A stretch of DNA of 11,669 nucleotides from Brachionus koreanus. Taxonomy: Eukaryota > Rotifera > Eurotatoria > Ploima > Brachionidae. Position numbers and translations under genes: made by a program. The stretch is taken from the NCBI GenBank assembly GCA_016987375.1, contig PJRA01000160.1, positions 1,668,411-1,680,079 of the forward strand, read 5' to 3'. Below, piece after piece: positions 8,080 to 11,669 of this stretch; the first letter of the stretch is position 1, and each line of letters begins with the position of its first letter. The notes under the pieces are model-generated. The model did no database searches. It was not told the DNA's origin and worked only from the letters and a program-made list of their open reading frames with translations.

Positions 8080-8441
8080 TCAATTCTTTAATTTGTTTCT
8101 CACTTTGTTTCATTAATAAGTCATGGTGGCATTGAAAAGCTAAGCTTTTAAACAATTTTCTTATCCTAATTAATTTCATTTAAGTTAATAAAATTTTGCA
8201 AAATTTATATTACGCTACAAATTTGAAGCAAAATTTGAACCCGATAGGATTTGACTTTTATTTAAAAGAAATTTAATTGTTAGTTTAAAATTTATTTCAA
8301 GTTCAAGAATAAAACAAAGTGTTAAGAGATTTTGAAAAATTTTTGAAAATTCTAAGCAATAATTTATTTGTAAAGCTTAATTAAGCAATATTTTTGATTT
8401 ATAGAAAAACCTTCTTGAAAAACGTCAATTTAGACATTAAA
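8080..8441 (+). promoter_or_regulatory. 5' flank of the PEPCK gene with candidate splice acceptors
   Basis: This 362-bp AT-rich stretch lies between the proposed transposon end and the PEPCK start codon. Two acceptor-like sites lie close to the ATG: TTTGATTTATAG ending at 8404 and GTCAATTTAG ending at 8433. Either could join a 5' untranslated exon or receive a spliced leader. No specific transcription-factor site can be claimed; TATA-like strings are meaningless at this base composition. Confidence 0.4.
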
Positions 8442-10430
8442 ATGGCTTCAATATCCAGCGACAATAAGCATAGACATTTTGAAAATATTACTAATGAACA
8501 TGTTATGGATGATGATAAGCTCCTCAAATTGAGAGAGGCCACTTATCATAGCAATTTGACCAAATTGCCAAAAAGCATTCAAGATTACATTGAAGAGAAG
8601 GCGAAAGTTTGCCAACCAGATGCGATTCACATATGTGATGGTTCAATTGAAGAAAACAGAGCATTTTTGCAAGCTTTGCAAAAAAATGGTGTGATTCAAA
8701 AATTGGAACAATTAAACAATTGCTGGCTAGCTTTAACAGATCCAAAAGATGTTGCCCGAGTTGAGTCACGAACATTTATCAGCACTAAAAATTTACTCGA
8801 CACCATTCCCCAGCCACAACACGGATTCAAAGAAATAGATCCATCATTAAATCTCAGAAATTTGAAATGCACTGCTTTGGGTAATTGGATGTCACCAGAA
8901 GATTTGGAGTATGAATTTGGTCGCAGATTTCCTGGTTGTATGAAAGGTAGGACTATGTATGTTGTACCATATAGTATGGGTCCAGTTGGAGGTCCTATCT
9001 CTAAAATTGGTATTGAACTCACTGATTCATTATATGTAGTGTGCAATATGAGAATTATGACTAGAATGGGAATTGATGTTTTTGATAAAATTGAACATGA
9101 CCATGCAAATTTTGTTAAATGCTTACATTCAGTTGGTGTTCCCTTGCCGACCCAGAGGCAAATAGTAAACAACTGGCCCTGTAACCCAGAAATGACCATG
9201 ATAGCTCATTTACCCGAGAAAAATGAAGTCATTTCGTTTGGTAGTGGCTATGGAGGCAACAGTTTATTAGGAAAGAAATGCTTCGCTCTTCGTCTTGGTT
9301 CAATAATTGCTAAAAGAGAAGGATGGTTAGCTGAACACATGTTAATTCTTGGAATTACAAATCCTCAAGGTGTCAAAAAGTATATAGCTGCTGCTTTTCC
9401 GTCTCAATGCGGTAAAACAAATTTGGCCATGATGACTCCATCAGTTCCAGGATGGAAAATTGAATGCGTTGGAGATGATATTGCTTGGATGAAATTCAAT
9501 GATAAAGGAGAATTAAGAGCTATAAATCCAGAAAATGGATTTTTCGGCGTATGTCCTGGAACTTCAGAACAAACAAACCCAATTGCTCTGAAAGTAGTTC
9601 AGTATAACACCATATTTACAAATGTAGCTCATACTAACGATGGCAAAGTTTACTGGGAGGGATTAGATGAAAATATGGTTTCGCATGGCGAACACATGAT
9701 TTCATGGAAAGGAAAAGACTGGACAAAAGATTCAACTGAGCCAGCTGCTCATCCAAATTCAAGATTCTGTTCACCAGCCGAACAATGCCCAATAATTGAT
9801 CCTAATTGGGAAAGTCCAGAAGGTGTTCCAATTTCAGCCATAATATTTGGTGGTAGGCGTCCAGTAGGCATTCCTTTAATCTATGAAGCGTTTGACTGGG
9901 AGCATGGAGTGTTTGTTGGAGCATCAATTAGATCTGAAGCCACAGCTGCTGCAGAACACAAGGGAAAAGTAATTATGCATGATCCGTTTGCAATGAGACC
10001 ATTTTTTGGCTACAACTTTGGTGATTATTGCAAACATTGGCTAAGCTTGAACAAAGACGGCCGAAAGATGCCAAGAATATATAATGTAAATTGGTTCAGA
10101 AAATCAAACAATGGCCAAGGTAGCTTTCTGTGGCCAGGCTTTGGAGAAAATATCCGAGTTCTTGAGTGGATTTTCAAGAGAACCGATGGTGACGATTCAA
10201 TTGCTCAAAAAACACCTATTGGCTACGTACCTACTGCTGACAGCTTAGATATAAGTGGTCTTGGCTTGACTCAAGAACAAATGAAAGAGCTTTTAAGTCT
10301 TGACAAACAATTCCTAGCAGAGGAAGTTAGTGAAATACGAAAATATTTTGATGAATTTGTTAATGTATCAACCCCAGCTGAAATATACAAGCAGATAGAT
10401 CATTTTAAAGAAAGAGTAGAAAAATTTTAG
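8442..10430 (+). CDS. PCK1: Phosphoenolpyruvate carboxykinase (GTP), complete, single exon
   Basis: The enzyme interconverts oxaloacetate plus GTP with phosphoenolpyruvate, GDP and CO2, the committed step of gluconeogenesis; in many invertebrates it also acts in anaerobic CO2 fixation. The 662-aa product is slightly longer than the usual 620-640 aa, mostly through the N-terminus and about 10 extra residues near 125-148. Visible motifs: substrate Arg106 (DVARVES), [14 protein letters not shown] (163-176), [15 protein letters not shown] with Tyr270 and metal ligand Lys279, His299, kinase loop FPSQCGKTN (319-327) with reactive Cys323, Asp345-Asp346, NSRFC with Arg441, lid [13 protein letters not shown] (497-509), and the guanine-pocket stretch [13 protein letters not shown] (514-526). 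The ATG at 8442 is the first in frame and has A at -3 and G at +4. The gene is an animal-type PEPCK, probably cytosolic since no targeting peptide follows this ATG. Gln322 replaces the usual Ala. The symbol denotes family membership only. Confidence 0.97.
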   Translation: MASISSDNKHRHFENITNEHVMDDDKLLKLREATYHSNLTKLPKSIQDYIEEKAKVCQPDAIHICDGSIEENRAFLQALQKNGVIQKLEQLNNCWLALTDPKDVARVESRTFISTKNLLDTIPQPQHGFKEIDPSLNLRNLKCTALGNWMSPEDLEYEFGRRFPGCMKGRTMYVVPYSMGPVGGPISKIGIELTDSLYVVCNMRIMTRMGIDVFDKIEHDHANFVKCLHSVGVPLPTQRQIVNNWPCNPEMTMIAHLPEKNEVISFGSGYGGNSLLGKKCFALRLGSIIAKREGWLAEHMLILGITNPQGVKKYIAAAFPSQCGKTNLAMMTPSVPGWKIECVGDDIAWMKFNDKGELRAINPENGFFGVCPGTSEQTNPIALKVVQYNTIFTNVAHTNDGKVYWEGLDENMVSHGEHMISWKGKDWTKDSTEPAAHPNSRFCSPAEQCPIIDPNWESPEGVPISAIIFGGRRPVGIPLIYEAFDWEHGVFVGASIRSEATAAAEHKGKVIMHDPFAMRPFFGYNFGDYCKHWLSLNKDGRKMPRIYNVNWFRKSNNGQGSFLWPGFGENIRVLEWIFKRTDGDDSIAQKTPIGYVPTADSLDISGLGLTQEQMKELLSLDKQFLAEEVSEIRKYFDEFVNVSTPAEIYKQIDHFKERVEKF

Positions 10431-10553
10431 ACAAAAAAATCACGATTCTTTTATTTAGACTTAATTTTATATCATAATTTCAAACTTTTATCTTTTTTGC
10501 ATATTTAGATTAATTATTCGTTGAATTAGATATTGAAACTTTAGACTTAATTG

Positions 10554-10559
10554 AATAAA
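10554..10559 (+). terminator. Candidate poly(A) signal of the PEPCK gene
   Basis: AATAAA lies 124 nt downstream of the PEPCK TAG, a plausible 3' UTR length for a compact genome. Further AATAAA hexamers occur downstream near 10770, so the site actually used is uncertain. Confidence 0.5.
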
Positions 10560-10848
10560 GATTTAATTCTAAATTTTAAATTATTTTAAAATGCTTTATT
10601 GTGATTTTTTTCTTTTCGAAGCATTCAAGTCAAGTGGAATTAAAATTATTCAAATAATGCTCCTAGTACAAAGATAAGAAAACGATATAACCAAAATCTT
10701 TAAATTATAAAGAATATTTATACGCAATCTTTTTCATGATTGATTTCAGAGTTTAAAATGCAAATACAAAATAAATAAAGCTTTTAAAGTTTAAATTTTA
10801 TTAATTTACATTGAAATTAAATTTCTTTTGTTTTTTTTTCTAACATGG

Positions 10849-10925
10849 TTAACTGGAAAAAATCTTGACCGTGTAAAAAAGGTTTGCATAAGAGGCCGAT
10901 CACTTTTTCATTTCTACCCAGTTAA
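10849..10925. repeat. Short inverted repeat TTAACTGG / CCAGTTAA around a GC-richer core
   Basis: TTAACTGG (10849-10856) and its exact reverse complement CCAGTTAA (10918-10925) flank about 60 bp that are richer in G+C than the surroundings. This could be a tiny miniature transposon or a decayed copy, but an 8-bp repeat is weak evidence. CCCAGTTAA also occurs in the proposed right end of the mariner-type element (8071-8079). Confidence 0.25.
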
Positions 10926-10950
10926 AAAAATTTTGAAGAAATTTTTAGGG

Positions 10951-11021
10951 TTCTTTAAAGAAATTTTTAAAGATTCTTTAAAGGTTTCCCGACGCTTTTT
11001 CTTTATAACTTCTTTAAAGAA
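10951..11021. repeat. Repeated palindromic motif TTCTTTAAAG(AA)
   Basis: The 12-bp palindrome TTCTTTAAAGAA occurs at 10951-10962 and 11010-11021, and a third partial copy (TTCTTTAAAGG) begins near 10975. The cluster is seen directly; its meaning is unknown, and simple-sequence drift in an AT-rich region could explain it. Confidence 0.4.
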
Positions 11022-11669
11022 AAAACTTTAATAATTCATCTTAAATTCGATAAAGATTTATCTTTAATGATATTTAATAACAAATTAGTAGTGTCAAAAT
11101 CACTATTTTTTGATTTAAAAGATTAAAATCAATTTTTCACAATTTTTATAGAAAACAATACAATTTTAATACAATCTTAAGAAATCAATTTTTACGAAAA
11201 GCATGCTTGACTACTACCTGTTGATACTCAAGTAATTATAAACATTAGATGTCATCATTAGGATGATAATAAAAGCTCTAAGCAATACGCATTATCAGGA
11301 TGATATGGTCACTACAAAATCTATCGATTAATCTAGTTAATATCAAAATTACTAATTTGACAACTCAAAGGTCAAATCTAATCTTAAAAAAATAAATATT
11401 AAAAAAATGAGAAATAAATAGAAATTTTTGAGGAGTCAGAATTTATGAAAAATTTTATTTAATATTTTAATTAAAAATTTAAAATAATTATCATAAAAGA
11501 TAGAATTTTGTTTAGTATAAAATGTTTTCAGTTAGAAAAGAAAATAATAAAAGCTAATGTTAACAATCCTAAGCAAACAATGTAGCATAAAAATTCCTTC
11601 AATCAAAGATATTAATCAGTTAAGTAAGAATTATAATCTCTTTTTGATTTAACTAATAGGATAGGTTCT

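Larger units (their letters stand above)
5517..8080 (-). mobile_element. Degraded mariner/Tc1-type DNA transposon
   Basis: A minus-strand transposase remnant (6192-6989) lies between a left end starting TA-AC-GGGTGTGTCATAATG (5517 onward) and a sequence at 8054-8080. The reverse complement of the latter starts TA-ACTGGGTGT and reaches CATAATG after a 7-nt spacer. Both ends abut TA, the target of this superfamily. If both borders are right, the element is about 2.56 kb, long for the family, which allows for introns, long untranslated flanks and later insertions. The left border is fairly convincing; the right one is tentative. The element separates two divergently transcribed genes and is almost certainly immobile on its own. 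Confidence 0.55.
10431..11669. other. 3' flank of PEPCK, no supported gene
   Basis: More than 1.2 kb of AT-rich sequence follows PEPCK. A 67-codon plus-strand frame at 10828-11031 is K/F-rich and overlaps small repeats, and I do not consider it a gene. Minor palindromes include GATAAAGATTTATC near 11049 and two ATCA-GGATGATA-like copies near 11255 and 11295. I see no tRNA, rRNA or recognisable mobile-element end here. Confidence 0.6.

Noticed and set aside
8394..8441. TTG start giving PEPCK 16 extra residues
   Set aside because: A eukaryotic gene should start at ATG; the first in-frame ATG at 8442 has a good context and gives a normal family N-terminus. The upstream open stretch is noted only as a possible spliced extension.
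8448..9199. Minus-strand open frames of 60-167 codons opposite the PEPCK gene
   Set aside because: They lie wholly antisense to a strongly conserved coding region and have no recognisable domain; they are shadows of PEPCK codon usage.
10828..11031. Plus-strand 67-codon open frame downstream of PEPCK
   Set aside because: The translation is K/F-rich low complexity and overlaps palindromic repeats, with no family resemblance or conserved motif.
1..11669. CRISPR arrays, tRNA, rRNA, bacterial operons or Shine-Dalgarno sites
   Set aside because: No regularly spaced repeats, cloverleaf-like segments or polycistronic gene packing were seen; the split genes show the DNA is eukaryotic.

Overview
The window looks like nuclear DNA of a small-genome, very AT-rich invertebrate. 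The stops used (TAA, TAG) fit the standard code. The neighbouring multi-exon gene has spliceosomal introns of about 51-73 bp with T-rich AG acceptors. A decayed mariner-type transposon lies between the genes. A rotifer such as Brachionus would fit, but this is inference from gene style, not a demonstrated identity.

Layout, left to right. Positions 1-767 are 3' flank with no confident gene; one open stretch (378-587, +) has a faint F-box-like look. Positions 768-5146 (- strand) hold a 16-exon gene rebuilt here from splice sites and reading phase. The joined exons total 2937 nt (978 aa plus TAA) and all phases agree. The protein has an N-terminal helical region, degenerate EF-hands, an acidic linker, a second degenerate EF-hand region and a C-terminal GAF-like domain. 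This resembles EFCAB5, a protein linked to motile cilia and flagella. A sequence matching the RFX-factor X-box (GTTACTAAGCAAC) sits 107 bp upstream of its ATG, where ciliary genes usually carry one.

Positions 5517-8080 hold an old mariner/Tc1-type insertion (- orientation). It has a recognisable left terminal repeat, a plausible degraded right terminal repeat, and a transposase pseudogene with several frameshifts and two lost catalytic Asp positions. It separates two divergently transcribed genes. Without it, their start codons would be only about 0.7 kb apart.

Positions 8442-10430 (+ strand) encode a complete 662-aa GTP-dependent phosphoenolpyruvate carboxykinase in one uninterrupted exon, in contrast to its intron-rich neighbour. 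It keeps the metal ligands, kinase loop, lid and guanine-pocket motifs, with one unusual Gln in the kinase loop. Positions 10431-11669 are AT-rich 3' flank with a candidate poly(A) signal and small repeats, but no supported gene.

The two genes have no evident functional link: one is a ciliary structural or regulatory protein, the other a central-metabolism enzyme. I did not find a wholly new multi-gene system. The most interesting items are the X-box at the EFCAB5-like promoter, the internal duplication with a shared intron position in that protein, the transposon between the divergent promoters, and an unexplained GC-richer open stretch in the single long intron.
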